From: Clostridia bacterium
Lineage (GTDB): Bacteria; Bacillota; Clostridia; Oscillospirales; CAG-272
Length of the DNA: 64,000 nucleotides
Direction of reading: 5' to 3'
NCBI GenBank assembly: GCA_017403155.1
Contig: JAFQOP010000020.1
Location: 45,349 to 109,348 of the forward strand
Each line of letters begins with the position of its first letter. Positions within the stretch are counted from its first letter, which is position 1. Positions 26,017 through 33,872 of the stretch are shown here, one piece after another. The translations under genes and the position numbers were made by a program. Below the pieces are notes generated by a model, which searched no databases, was not told the DNA's origin, and was given only the letters and a program-made list of their open reading frames with translations.

Positions 26017-26934
26017 TTAGCCCTTGACCATCTTCTCGATCTCGGCTGCGAAATCCTCTTCTCTCTTCTCAAGACCCTCGCCCTTGTCAAAGCGAACGTA
26101 ACCGGTAACCTTGATGGAGCCGCCTGCTGCCTTAGCAACGGATGCTACGTACTTAGCTACGGTCATGGAATCATCCTTTACGTATGCCTGGCAAAGAAGG
26201 CAATTGTTCTCATAGAACTTGCCGAGTCTGCCCTCTACGATCTTGGTGAGAACTGCCTCGGGCTTGTTTGCCATCTTGGGATCCTGCTGCATCTGCTTGA
26301 TGAGAATGCTCTTCTCCTCAGCGAGAACCTCAGCGGGAACGGAAGCCTCGTCGAGGTACTGAACGTTCATTGCTGCTACCTGGAGAGCAACGTTCTTTGC
26401 GCACTCTGCGAACTCGGGCTTGTCTGCCATATCGGTCTCGAAGGTTACGATAACACCGGTAGCGCCAAGACCATGGATGTAGGTAGAAACTGCACCCTCT
26501 ACAACCTTGAAGCGGCGGATAGAAAGCTTCTCACCGATGGTGTAGGTCTTCTCAGCAAGTGCATCAGCAACGGTGCCGCCTGCAACGAACTCGGTTGCAA
26601 GGAGAGCATCGACGTCAGCGGGCTTGTTGGTGATGATAGTCTTAAGGACGTCCTTTACGAACTCCTGGAATATTGCATTCTTTGCAACGAAGTCGGTCTC
26701 GGAGTTGACCTCAACGATTGCGGTGGTGGAGCCGATCGTCATAACGTCAACAAGACCCTCAGCAGCGATTCTGGAAGCCTTCTTCGCAGTTGCTGCCATA
26801 CCCTTCTCACGAAGGATCTTTACTGCCTCTTCAAAGTTGCCGTTTGCATCCTTGAGTGCATTCTTACAGTCCATCATGCCGCAGCCGGTCTGCTTTCTGA
26901 GCTCAGCTACGTCCTTTGCGGAAAACTCTGCCAT
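26017..26934 (-). CDS. tsf: elongation factor Ts
   Basis: 305 residues, nucleotide exchange factor for EF-Tu. N-terminal UBA-like block VAELRKQTGCGMMDCKNALKD, then AEGLVDV and VEVNSETDFVAKN; later dimerisation-type repeats and AEKIEKMV-like C-terminus (DFAAEIEKMVKG). 27 nt after rpsB with AGGAGG at the start. Intact; the 3' end abuts the tandem repeat. Confidence 0.98.
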   Translation of the reverse strand: MAEFSAKDVAELRKQTGCGMMDCKNALKDANGNFEEAVKILREKGMAATAKKASRIAAEGLVDVMTIGSTTAIVEVNSETDFVAKNAIFQEFVKDVLKTIITNKPADVDALLATEFVAGGTVADALAEKTYTIGEKLSIRRFKVVEGAVSTYIHGLGATGVIVTFETDMADKPEFAECAKNVALQVAAMNVQYLDEASVPAEVLAEEKSILIKQMQQDPKMANKPEAVLTKIVEGRLGKFYENNCLLCQAYVKDDSMTVAKYVASVAKAAGGSIKVTGYVRFDKGEGLEKREEDFAAEIEKMVKG

Positions 26935-26961
26935 TTTTAAATCCTCCTTAATGTTTTTTAA

Positions 26962-27708
26962 TTACTCTGCGTCAGCAGTCTCGTCTGTAACTGCCTCAGC
27001 CTCTTCCTCTACGGGAGCCTCTTCTACACCGCCGTGTGCTGCGATAACCGCATCAGCAAGTGCGCCTGCGATAAGCTTGATAGCGCGGATAGCGTCATCG
27101 TTACCGGGGATGATGTAGTCAGCATCGTCGGGGTCACAGTTGGTGTCAACGATAGCAACAACGGGAATACCGAGTCTCTTTGCCTCGAGAACTGCGATGT
27201 GCTCCTTGCGAGTATCTACGATGAATACGCAAGAGGGAAGCTCGGTCATCTCCTTGATACCGCCGTAGGACTTCTCAAGGTCTGCCATCTCCTTCAGGAG
27301 CTTTGCAACCTCCTTCTTAGGAAGTCTGTCAAAGGTTCCGTCGAGCTGCTGTGCCTCGAGCTGCTTAAGTCTGTTGATAGACTTACGGATGGTCTTGAAG
27401 TTGGTGAGCATACCGCCGGGCCAACGTGCGTTTACGTAGTACATTCCGCATCTCTGAGCCTCTTCCTTCATGGTCTCGGCTGCCTGCTTCTTGGTACCTA
27501 CGAAGAGGACGGTGCCGTTCTCCTGAGCGAGCTCGGAAACGAAGTTGTAAGCCTCCTCAAACTTCTTAACGGTCTTCTGAAGGTCTACGATGTGAATACC
27601 GTTTCTCTGGGTGAAGATGTACTCTGCCATCTTGGGGTTCCACTTCTTGGTAGGGTGACCGAAGTGAACGCCTGCTTCAAGCAACTGCTTGATTGTGATT
27701 TCGAACAT
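26962..27708 (-). CDS. rpsB: 30S ribosomal protein S2
   Basis: 248 residues from the ATG at 27708 (AAGGAGG ten nt before); the longer in-frame ORF would start inside the leader. Typical blocks: [94 protein letters not shown]. Acidic, Ala/Glu/Val-rich C-terminal tail. First gene of rpsB-tsf; preceded by a structured leader (27736-27798) that could mediate S2 feedback control. Confidence 0.98.
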   Translation of the reverse strand: MFEITIKQLLEAGVHFGHPTKKWNPKMAEYIFTQRNGIHIVDLQKTVKKFEEAYNFVSELAQENGTVLFVGTKKQAAETMKEEAQRCGMYYVNARWPGGMLTNFKTIRKSINRLKQLEAQQLDGTFDRLPKKEVAKLLKEMADLEKSYGGIKEMTELPSCVFIVDTRKEHIAVLEAKRLGIPVVAIVDTNCDPDDADYIIPGNDDAIRAIKLIAGALADAVIAAHGGVEEAPVEEEAEAVTDETADAE

Positions 27709-27735
27709 TGTTATGTTCCTCCTTGGTTTTTCCTC

Positions 27736-27798
27736 CATAGCGACATATTGCTGTAACCTACGGTTTCGCAAGCACCGACAGCAAACCCGCTCGCTATG
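27736..27798 (-). ncRNA. predicted structured 5' leader of rpsB (candidate autoregulatory RNA)
   Basis: Nested complementary arms on the minus strand: CATAGCGA/TCGCTATG (27791-27798 with 27736-27743) closing TTGCTGT/ACAGCAA (27778-27784 with 27748-27754) and CGGT/ACCG (27774-27777 with 27761-27764). TTGCTGTCGGT is a continuous 5' arm; the 3' arm has a 6-nt bulge (TAGGTT). The outer stem ends just before GGAGGAAAAACC and the true AAGGAGG. A separate CTGCG/CGCAG hairpin lies near 27813-27827. The arrangement fits an S2-binding leader, but I did not match it to a named family. Confidence 0.6.
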
Positions 27799-27834
27799 TG
27801 TGTAATATTTGTCTGCGTTTTGCGCAGCTTTATT

Positions 27835-27863
27835 ATATTATCATACGCGCGTAAAAAACGCAA
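27835..27863 (-). promoter_or_regulatory. sigma-A promoter for rpsB-tsf
   Basis: Minus strand TTGCGT, 17-bp spacer, TAATAT with TGA just before the -10. Puts the transcript start near 27828 and a leader of about 120 nt. Confidence 0.7.
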
Positions 27864-27926
27864 GGGGTTATTTCATTTTCTTTCATTATTTACAATTTAT
27901 TAACATTTGCCCCCTCTCGCCCCCAC

Positions 27927-27955
27927 TTGATTTGCATATTCTTATGTGCTAAAAT
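27927..27955 (+). promoter_or_regulatory. sigma-A promoter for the 27987 membrane gene
   Basis: TTGATT, 17-bp spacer, TAAAAT with TGC before it; about 30 bp from the ATG. Confidence 0.7.
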
Positions 27956-27986
27956 AGATACAAATTGCGCACAAGGAGGTAGAGCT

Positions 27987-28682
27987 ATGAGCTACCGAGA
28001 CTCTATTAAGCGGATACTCGCATTTTTTGCGGTATTTTCATTTATTGAATATCTCGCCTTTCACGGCTTATACCTGCTTACGGATGGGCTTAGCGAATAC
28101 GTGCTCCTCCCCATAAGGATATCGGTATCCGTGGTGCCCGTTATGGCGGCGGCGGCAGTAATACGGGAGGGACTCGGTCTTGGTGGGACTATGCGCCACC
28201 TTGGGTATATTGCACTTGTCAGGCTGCCCTTTTCGTTCCTATATTCATATATGTTTACGGTGCTTTACTACCGCACGGTCCTCGGCGAGGCACTGCTGTG
28301 GTCGATACTCTTTTCGCTGGCTATAACGCTTGTTTACTATGCGGCATTCTGCGCGGTGTATGGGCTTGTCAGGCTCTCCTTCCGCCTCTCGGGTGCAGAA
28401 TACAGAACCGTCGACCGTTTCCCTCTCAGGATAAGCAATCTTTCCTGCCCTCTGGTGCGCGGACTTGCTATACTGCCATTTGCAATATTTCTCGTTGAGC
28501 TGGTGCTTGAAATCATTACGACGGTAAGCTACTTCATCGACGTCGGCTCGGGCTATCGCACGTCAGAGGTCGTGTATATGGTATTCCAGTACGTTCTTAT
28601 TATCGGAATATTTGTCGCGGCAATGCTGCTGGCGGCTATGCTGACGAACAGATTCATGAAGGAAAAGGTTGAAGAAGAATAA
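27987..28682 (+). CDS. polytopic membrane protein of unknown function
   Basis: 231 residues, ATG at 27987 seven nt after AAGGAGG (an upstream in-frame start would lie inside the promoter). Six hydrophobic segments: about 10-32, 40-60, 70-90, 100-125, 150-175 and 190-215; the last ends in a charged EKVEEE tail. No family recognised; a short-chain permease or sensor component is possible. The gene is divergent from rpsB. Confidence 0.8.
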   Translation: MSYRDSIKRILAFFAVFSFIEYLAFHGLYLLTDGLSEYVLLPIRISVSVVPVMAAAAVIREGLGLGGTMRHLGYIALVRLPFSFLYSYMFTVLYYRTVLGEALLWSILFSLAITLVYYAAFCAVYGLVRLSFRLSGAEYRTVDRFPLRISNLSCPLVRGLAILPFAIFLVELVLEIITTVSYFIDVGSGYRTSEVVYMVFQYVLIIGIFVAAMLLAAMLTNRFMKEKVEEE

Positions 28683-28683
28683 A

Positions 28684-28797
28684 AATGACGGGGTACCCGT
28701 TGTATCCCTCCGCGGGCTTCTTGAAATGAAAAGAGAGCTTGGACGAAGGAAGGATATTGAAGATATTATACTGATAGAAAAAGCATTGAAGAAATAA
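28684..28797 (+). pseudogene. C-terminal remnant of a nucleotidyltransferase
   Basis: In one frame 28684-28797 reads NDGVPVVSLRGLLEMKRELG followed by RRKDIEDIILIEKALKK and a stop. The pattern (VPVVSLxxLLxMKRxxGRxKDxEDI) is the usual C-terminus of nucleotidyltransferase-fold proteins (MNT/AbiEii/DUF6036-like). Nothing of the N-terminal domain with its catalytic Asp pair is upstream; that space is the 3' end of the 27987 membrane gene. A second reading, a coupled small ORF of 23 codons from the ATG at 28726, cannot be excluded. Confidence 0.5.
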
Positions 28798-28830
28798 AAA
28801 ACCGTTGCAGACTCCTGCAACGGTTTTTTT
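28797..28830. terminator. terminator between the remnant and nagB
   Basis: AAAACCGTTGCAG/CTGCAACGGTTTT stem with a 4-nt loop and T7; symmetric, so it serves both strands. Confidence 0.9.
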
Positions 28831-28842
28831 CATACTGATTTA

Positions 28843-29598
28843 TTAAAGAGCCTCGGGGTGCTTCTCTCTGATAACCGAGAGAGCCTCCTCGTCAGCGCAT
28901 ACAATCACCTCGCCCTTGAAGAAGCGGAGGATGGATGCGGGAACGGAGGGAGTTACGGGGCCGAAGAGAGACTTCTCAAGGATGTCTGTCTTGCCCTTGC
29001 CGAGCGCGATAAGGAGAACCTTATCTGCTGCCATAATCTGTCCGATGCCCATGGTGAGCGCCTGAGTGGGAACGAGATCACGGGATGCGAAGAAGCGTGA
29101 ATTGGCATCGATGGTGGAGTCGGTGAGGTCAACGAGATTGGTGCCGTAGGTGAAGTGGTCGGCGGGCTCGTTGAAGCCGATGTGACCGTTGTTGCCGATA
29201 CCGAGAACCTGAATATCAACACCGCCCATAGATGCGATAACGCTGTCGTATCTCGCGCCCTCAGCAGAGGGGTCCTTGGCAAGTCCGTTGGGAAGGTTGG
29301 TGTTCTTCTTGTCGATATCGATATGGTCAAAGAGGTTGGTAGCCATAAAGTATGCATAGGACTGGTCGTGGTCAGCGGAGAGTCCTACGTACTCGTCGAG
29401 GTTTACGCTCTTTACGTCCTTGAAGGAAAGCTCGCCTCTCTCGTACTTTGCAATAAGCTCCTTATACATTCCTATTGGCGAGGAGCCCGTTGCGAGACCG
29501 AGAACTGCGTTCGGCTTTGCCTTTACGATATTTGCTATTACCTCTGCTGCCGCAACGCCTGCCTCGGCTGCGGTCTTGCTTGCTATGATTTTTATCAT
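28843..29598 (-). CDS. nagB: glucosamine-6-phosphate deaminase
   Basis: 251 residues. Converts glucosamine-6-phosphate to fructose-6-phosphate and ammonia. Blocks: GLATGSSPIGMYKELI, SVNLDEYVGLSADHDQSY, LGIGNNGHIGFNEP, and the late VLLIALGKGKTDIL. The Asp and His of the DEY and NGHIGFNEP active site are present. Last gene of the operon with the kinase at 29629, closing the amino-sugar degradation route. NagA (the deacetylase) is not in the window. Confidence 0.97.
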   Translation of the reverse strand: MIKIIASKTAAEAGVAAAEVIANIVKAKPNAVLGLATGSSPIGMYKELIAKYERGELSFKDVKSVNLDEYVGLSADHDQSYAYFMATNLFDHIDIDKKNTNLPNGLAKDPSAEGARYDSVIASMGGVDIQVLGIGNNGHIGFNEPADHFTYGTNLVDLTDSTIDANSRFFASRDLVPTQALTMGIGQIMAADKVLLIALGKGKTDILEKSLFGPVTPSVPASILRFFKGEVIVCADEEALSVIREKHPEAL

Positions 29599-29628
29599 TT
29601 CTTTCTTGTTCCCTTCTTAGGTTTCGTA

Positions 29629-31698
29629 TTACTTTGCGTATTTCTTCACGATAGCGCGCATCTCGTCAAGCCTTGCCTCCATATCGGCAACGAGCTTAAA
29701 CTGGTTGCGGGCACGGTCGAGGTTATGCGCGGGACGGGAGGTCTTGAAATAGGTGTCACCCGAAAGATAGTCGGTGAGGAATCTGGTGCCGCACTCAAAG
29801 GTCATCATAATCGCACCGATGGGAAGAAGCTCGAGCTCGCACTCGGTGAGTCCGCCCTTGGCGCCCTCGATAAAGCCCTTGACGTAAAGCTCGTAGAGAG
29901 AGATATCAAAGTTCACCTTGGAGAGGTCTGCCTCGTCCTCCAGCGCGGTGGTAGCGCCGAATCTGATAGAATCACCGAAGTCGTTAACGGAGTAGCCGGG
30001 CATAATAGTGTCAAGGTCTACAATGCAAAGCGCCTTGCCCGTCTTTTCATCGAAGAGGATGTTATTGAGCTTGGTATCGTTGTGAGTAACGCGGAGGGGG
30101 AGCTTGCCCTGTGCGTGTGCTGTCTCGAGGGTCTTGGCAAACTCCTCGCGAGCGTTGACAAAATCGATCTCGCTCTTTACGGTGGCGGCTCTGCCGCACA
30201 CGTCCTTCTCAACCGCCTCGCGGAACTGACGGAGTCTGTCGGGGGTGTTGTGGAAGTTGGGAATAGTCTCAACGAGGGATGCGGCGGGATAGTCGCGAAG
30301 CATGTACTGGAAGTTGCCGAATGCAACGGCACTGTCATAGAACTGCTCGGGCTTCTCTACCTTATCGTAGGAGAGGCTCTCGGTTACGAAGGTGAGCAGG
30401 CGCCAGAAGCCGCCCTCGTCATCAACAACGTGATGCTTGCCGTCCTTTGCCTTGATAACGTTGAGAGTCTCGCGCATCGGGTCGCCGCCCGCTGCCTTGA
30501 TTATACCGGCAAGATACTCGGTAACCGCGGTGAAGTTATTCATAAGGCTCACAGGGTCACGGAATACGTTGGTGTTTATACGCTGAAGTATGTACATATG
30601 CTCGCCGCTGTTATCCTTGGTGGTAACGAGCCTTGTGTCATTGATATGACCCGAGCCGTAGGGTGTGGCACTGAAGAACTCGCCACGAACGTTGAATTTT
30701 TCGATAATCGCTTCTTCTCTTGTTTTCACAGTGTTATTTCCTTCCTGAAGTCCCAGTAGTGCTGCTCCGAAGATGCCTGCATCGTTCTTGAAGGTTGCGG
30801 CAACAAGCTTGGTTCTCGCGCCCTCTGTGCCAAAGCTCTCGTGGAGGACACGCTCGCGAAGGGGCGCCATAAGCACCTCACCCTCTCTCGAGATTCCTCC
30901 GCCGATGCACACTACGTCGGGCTGGAGAATGTTGATAACGTTGGCAACACCGATTGCGAGGTGGTCAATGAATTCGTCAACGACGAGAGTGCCCGCTCTG
31001 TCACCCGCTGCCTTTGCGAGGAAGGCGGTCTTGCCGCTTACGCGCTCTATATTTCCCTCAACGAGATTCCACATCTCGCTCTCGGGATAGAGCTTCATAT
31101 ACCTTTTCGTCTCGCTTATCAGTGCGGTTGCCGAGCAATAAGCCTCAATACAGCCGCGCTTGCCGCAGCCGCATGCCTTGCCGCCCTCAGCGATGACCAT
31201 ATGACCCATCTCTGCCGCAAAGCCGTTGATACCCTCCCACATCATACCGTTGAAGACGATACCGCCACCAACGCCTGTGCCGATGGTTATAGCAACAAGG
31301 GAGGACGCACCCTCACCCGAGCCCCAGAGAGCCTCTGCATACGCGGCGCCGTTGGCGTCGTTTGCAATAAAGGTAGGTCTTCTGGTAGCGGAGGCGAGTA
31401 TCTTGCGGAAGTTTACGTCACGCCAGCCGAGATTAACTGCACTCTTGACAACGCCGTCCTTGACAATACCGGGGGTTACGGCACCGACCCAGCGAATGTC
31501 GGACATTTTGATGCGCTCCTGCTTGCAAAGAGTCTGGCATACTGAGGTTATATCCTTGGATATCTCCGTGCAGGGGCGAGGGGCGTTGGTCTTGACGCTC
31601 ATCTGCCTTACAATCTTTCTCGAGTTGAGGTCAACAATACCTACGGCGATATTGGTGCCACCGAGGTCTACACCGATGCAATAATTCTTCTGCAACAT
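29629..31698 (-). CDS. ROK-family sugar kinase fused to an N-acetylhexosamine 1-kinase-like domain
   Basis: 689 residues, two kinases in one frame. Residues 1-323 are a full-length ROK kinase: GVDLGGTNIAVG (phosphate loop), NDANGAAYAEALWG, GTGVGGG, HMVI and the zinc motif ACGCGKRGCIEAYCS; members phosphorylate glucose or GlcNAc at C6. Residues 324-689 are a NahK-type aminoglycoside-phosphotransferase-like kinase: FNVRGEFFSATPYGSGHINDT, RVTHNDTKLNNILFDE (catalytic Asp), CIVDLDTIMPG (metal-binding DxD). B. longum NahK phosphorylates GlcNAc/GalNAc at C1. An AGGAAGGA box precedes an in-frame GTG at 30729, so a free NahK of 366 residues may also be made. Upstream of nagB. Confidence 0.9.
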   Translation of the reverse strand: MLQKNYCIGVDLGGTNIAVGIVDLNSRKIVRQMSVKTNAPRPCTEISKDITSVCQTLCKQERIKMSDIRWVGAVTPGIVKDGVVKSAVNLGWRDVNFRKILASATRRPTFIANDANGAAYAEALWGSGEGASSLVAITIGTGVGGGIVFNGMMWEGINGFAAEMGHMVIAEGGKACGCGKRGCIEAYCSATALISETKRYMKLYPESEMWNLVEGNIERVSGKTAFLAKAAGDRAGTLVVDEFIDHLAIGVANVINILQPDVVCIGGGISREGEVLMAPLRERVLHESFGTEGARTKLVAATFKNDAGIFGAALLGLQEGNNTVKTREEAIIEKFNVRGEFFSATPYGSGHINDTRLVTTKDNSGEHMYILQRINTNVFRDPVSLMNNFTAVTEYLAGIIKAAGGDPMRETLNVIKAKDGKHHVVDDEGGFWRLLTFVTESLSYDKVEKPEQFYDSAVAFGNFQYMLRDYPAASLVETIPNFHNTPDRLRQFREAVEKDVCGRAATVKSEIDFVNAREEFAKTLETAHAQGKLPLRVTHNDTKLNNILFDEKTGKALCIVDLDTIMPGYSVNDFGDSIRFGATTALEDEADLSKVNFDISLYELYVKGFIEGAKGGLTECELELLPIGAIMMTFECGTRFLTDYLSGDTYFKTSRPAHNLDRARNQFKLVADMEARLDEMRAIVKKYAK

Positions 31699-31784
31699 TT
31701 TTTTCGTTCTCCTTATTATATACTATTTTTATTATTTTTACAATAGCTATGGTGAAATTTTTTGCTATTTTATCGAAAATGTAC

Positions 31785-31796
31785 AAACGCGCGTTT
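31785..31796. promoter_or_regulatory. perfect palindrome in the ROK/AraC intergenic region (candidate operator)
   Basis: AAACGCGCGTTT, 12 bp perfect, about 87 bp upstream of the ROK-NahK start and 96 bp upstream of the AraC promoter. The remaining 31699-31979 spacer is AT-rich and holds no gene. Confidence 0.35.
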
Positions 31797-31880
31797 ATTT
31801 TTGAAGCAAGTCCGTTTTATGGGACATTATTTTTTATAAAATAAATTCGCACTGACCTAGCTTTATTATATATGCACGTG

Positions 31881-31909
31881 TTGACAAATACAAGGGAAAA
31901 TAGTATAAT
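31881..31909 (+). promoter_or_regulatory. consensus sigma-A promoter for the AraC-SbcD-YhaN operon
   Basis: TTGACA, 17-bp spacer, TATAAT: both hexamers match the consensus exactly. About 70 bp before the first ATG. Confidence 0.85.
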
Positions 31910-31979
31910 AATTTGTAGAATAGCACATTTTTTGATAATTTATACAAACTTTTTTTGGTAAGGTGATGGTTTTGCTACA

Positions 31980-32798
31980 ATGAAGAGAGAAGAAATAGTT
32001 TCTATTTTATGCGACCTGCACAAAGCATCGGGCTTCAGAGTGTCTCTGCACGGCACGGACTTCAAGGAAATTGCCGCGTATCCCGCTGAGAGGCTCGGCT
32101 TCTGCAGGCTGATACAGCGTCGGGAGGATGAATACCGAAGATGCGAGGAATGCGACAGCGAGGCGTCGCAGAAGGTGGAGCGTACGGGAGAAACGCTGAT
32201 ATACACCTGCCGCCACGGGCTGTGCGAGGTGGTATGTCCGCTGTATAATTTCGGCACGCTGACGGGCTATCTGATGATGGGTCAGGTTGCAAGCAAGGAT
32301 ACGGACAAGGCGCGGCTCGAGGCTGTGCTTATCTCACTCGGATACGGAATGGCGGAGGCGAGAGAGACCGTGCGGGGGATACCTACCGTTGATGCTGAGC
32401 TGACGGACTCGTTTGTCAGAATAATGCGGATATGTGCGGAGTATATGACTCTCACAAACGCACTGCCCTCACACGCACCAAGGCTCCCCGAGCTGGCAAA
32501 GATATATCTGCACGAGAATTTCGGCGAGAGGATAATGATAAAGGACATCTGCCGCTCGCTGGGCTGCTCAAAGTCAGCACTGCTCTCCTCCTTCAAATCG
32601 GAATATGGGACGACGGTGAACAGCTATCTGTGCGAAATAAGAATAAAGGAGGCAAAGCGACTGCTCTCCTCAACTAATATGAGCATCAGCGACGTTGCTG
32701 ACGCAACGGGCTTCTATGACGGGTCGTACTTTTCAAAGGTCTTCTCCGAAAAGGTCGGTCAGTCACCGAGTGAATACAGAAAGGAATTAAGAACGTGA
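31980..32798 (+). CDS. AraC-family regulator with PocR sensory domain
   Basis: 272 residues. Residues 1-150 are a PocR-type ligand-binding domain: FCRLIQRREDEYRRCEECDS, CRHGLCEVVCPL, GYLMMGQV (the cysteine spacing is typical). Residues 165-270 are the AraC double helix-turn-helix, ending DVADATGFYDGSYFSKVFSE with GQSPSEYRKEL. PocR domains sense small molecules such as diols; the effector here is not known. Its stop overlaps the next start (GTGA). Divergent from the amino-sugar kinase operon, so it could regulate that operon (inference). Confidence 0.93.
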   Translation: MKREEIVSILCDLHKASGFRVSLHGTDFKEIAAYPAERLGFCRLIQRREDEYRRCEECDSEASQKVERTGETLIYTCRHGLCEVVCPLYNFGTLTGYLMMGQVASKDTDKARLEAVLISLGYGMAEARETVRGIPTVDAELTDSFVRIMRICAEYMTLTNALPSHAPRLPELAKIYLHENFGERIMIKDICRSLGCSKSALLSSFKSEYGTTVNSYLCEIRIKEAKRLLSSTNMSISDVADATGFYDGSYFSKVFSEKVGQSPSEYRKELRT

Positions 32799-33862
32799 AA
32801 ATACTACATACAGCAGATCTTCATCTGGGCTCTCCCCTTTCCTCGCGCCTTCCTGCGGAAAAGGCGAGACTGAGAAGACGGGAGCTGCTCGGCTCCTTCG
32901 GCTCAATTGCAGCCCTGGCAAGAAAGGAAAAATGCGAGGCGGTGATTCTTGCGGGAGACATATTCGATTCGGCAGAGGTATCCCCCTCGACTGTCAAGGA
33001 GGTCATGGCAGTCATCTCGGGAACACCCGAAACCGCATTCCTCGCGATAGAGGGAAATCACGACGAAAGCATATTCCGCCCTGTTGGCACAGGTCTACCC
33101 GAAAATCTCATTCTTTTCGGGAAGGAATGGGGATATCACAGAATAGGCAACGTTATCTTCGCGGGAAGAAGCGAGACGAAAAGGAATATGTTTTCATCCC
33201 TCACCCTCTCACCCGAGGACAGGAACGTGCTCATCCTGCACGGTGACGTTGCCGACCACTCGGACGAGGACTACAAAATCGGTATAGGGGAGCTCCGTGA
33301 GTTGCCCGTGGATTACGTGGCTCTCGGTCACTATCACTCCTACAGAGAATATCCTATCAGTGCGAGGGGCTGCGCCGTCTATGCGGGGACACCCGAAGGT
33401 CGTGGGTTTGACGAGCTTGGAGAAAAGGGCGTTGTAATCGTGGAGCTCGACGGCACCTCGCACGCACACCGTTTTGTCAAGAATGCAAAGAGAACTTTAC
33501 ACGAAATCACGATACCGACAGATGATATAACAAGCGAGTACCGACTCGACGCAGCAATAAAAGAAGCGACACGGGGTATACCATACTCCGACATTGTGCG
33601 CATTCTGCTCATCGGTGAGCACGATATGGAGACGAGCTTTGACACGGATGCGATCAGGCTAAGGCACAGTGATGCCTTCTTCCACCTTGAGTGTCGGGAC
33701 GACTCTCGCGTGCGCTTCGATATAGAGAAGATAAAGCTCGACAGAACTCTCAAGGGTGAGTTTATCCGCGGAGTGCTGGCAGACGAGTCGCTCTCGGGTT
33801 CGGACAAGCAGAAAATAATCGCAATGGGTCTCGGTGCTCTGCGCGGCGACGACATTGATTAA
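32795..33862 (+). CDS. SbcD/YhaO-like metallophosphoesterase
   Basis: 355 residues, GTG start overlapping the AraC stop by 4 nt. Mre11/SbcD-type nuclease core: ILHTADLHLGSPL, LAGDIFDSAEV, EGNHDES, LHGDVADHSDED, GHYHSYRE. Supports DNA repair with the ATPase in the next gene, as in the YhaO-YhaN pair of Bacillus. The C-terminal capping domain (from about 235) is shorter than in E. coli SbcD. Same operon as the AraC/PocR regulator. Confidence 0.93.
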   Translation: MKILHTADLHLGSPLSSRLPAEKARLRRRELLGSFGSIAALARKEKCEAVILAGDIFDSAEVSPSTVKEVMAVISGTPETAFLAIEGNHDESIFRPVGTGLPENLILFGKEWGYHRIGNVIFAGRSETKRNMFSSLTLSPEDRNVLILHGDVADHSDEDYKIGIGELRELPVDYVALGHYHSYREYPISARGCAVYAGTPEGRGFDELGEKGVVIVELDGTSHAHRFVKNAKRTLHEITIPTDDITSEYRLDAAIKEATRGIPYSDIVRILLIGEHDMETSFDTDAIRLRHSDAFFHLECRDDSRVRFDIEKIKLDRTLKGEFIRGVLADESLSGSDKQKIIAMGLGALRGDDID

Positions 33863-33872
33863 GGAGGCACCG

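Noticed and set aside
25893-26138. A minus-strand 81-codon open frame overlapping tsf and the repeats
   Set aside because: Different frame from tsf, no ribosome binding site, and it crosses terminator hairpins.
29155-30759. A 534-codon open frame on the plus strand across nagB and the kinase fusion
   Set aside because: Antisense shadow; the minus-strand reading shows intact NagB, ROK and NahK motifs.
31715-31743. TTGTAA-17-TATAAT as the promoter of the kinase fusion
   Set aside because: The transcript start would fall on the ribosome binding site AAGGAG, leaving no leader; the true promoter is probably further upstream but not clear.
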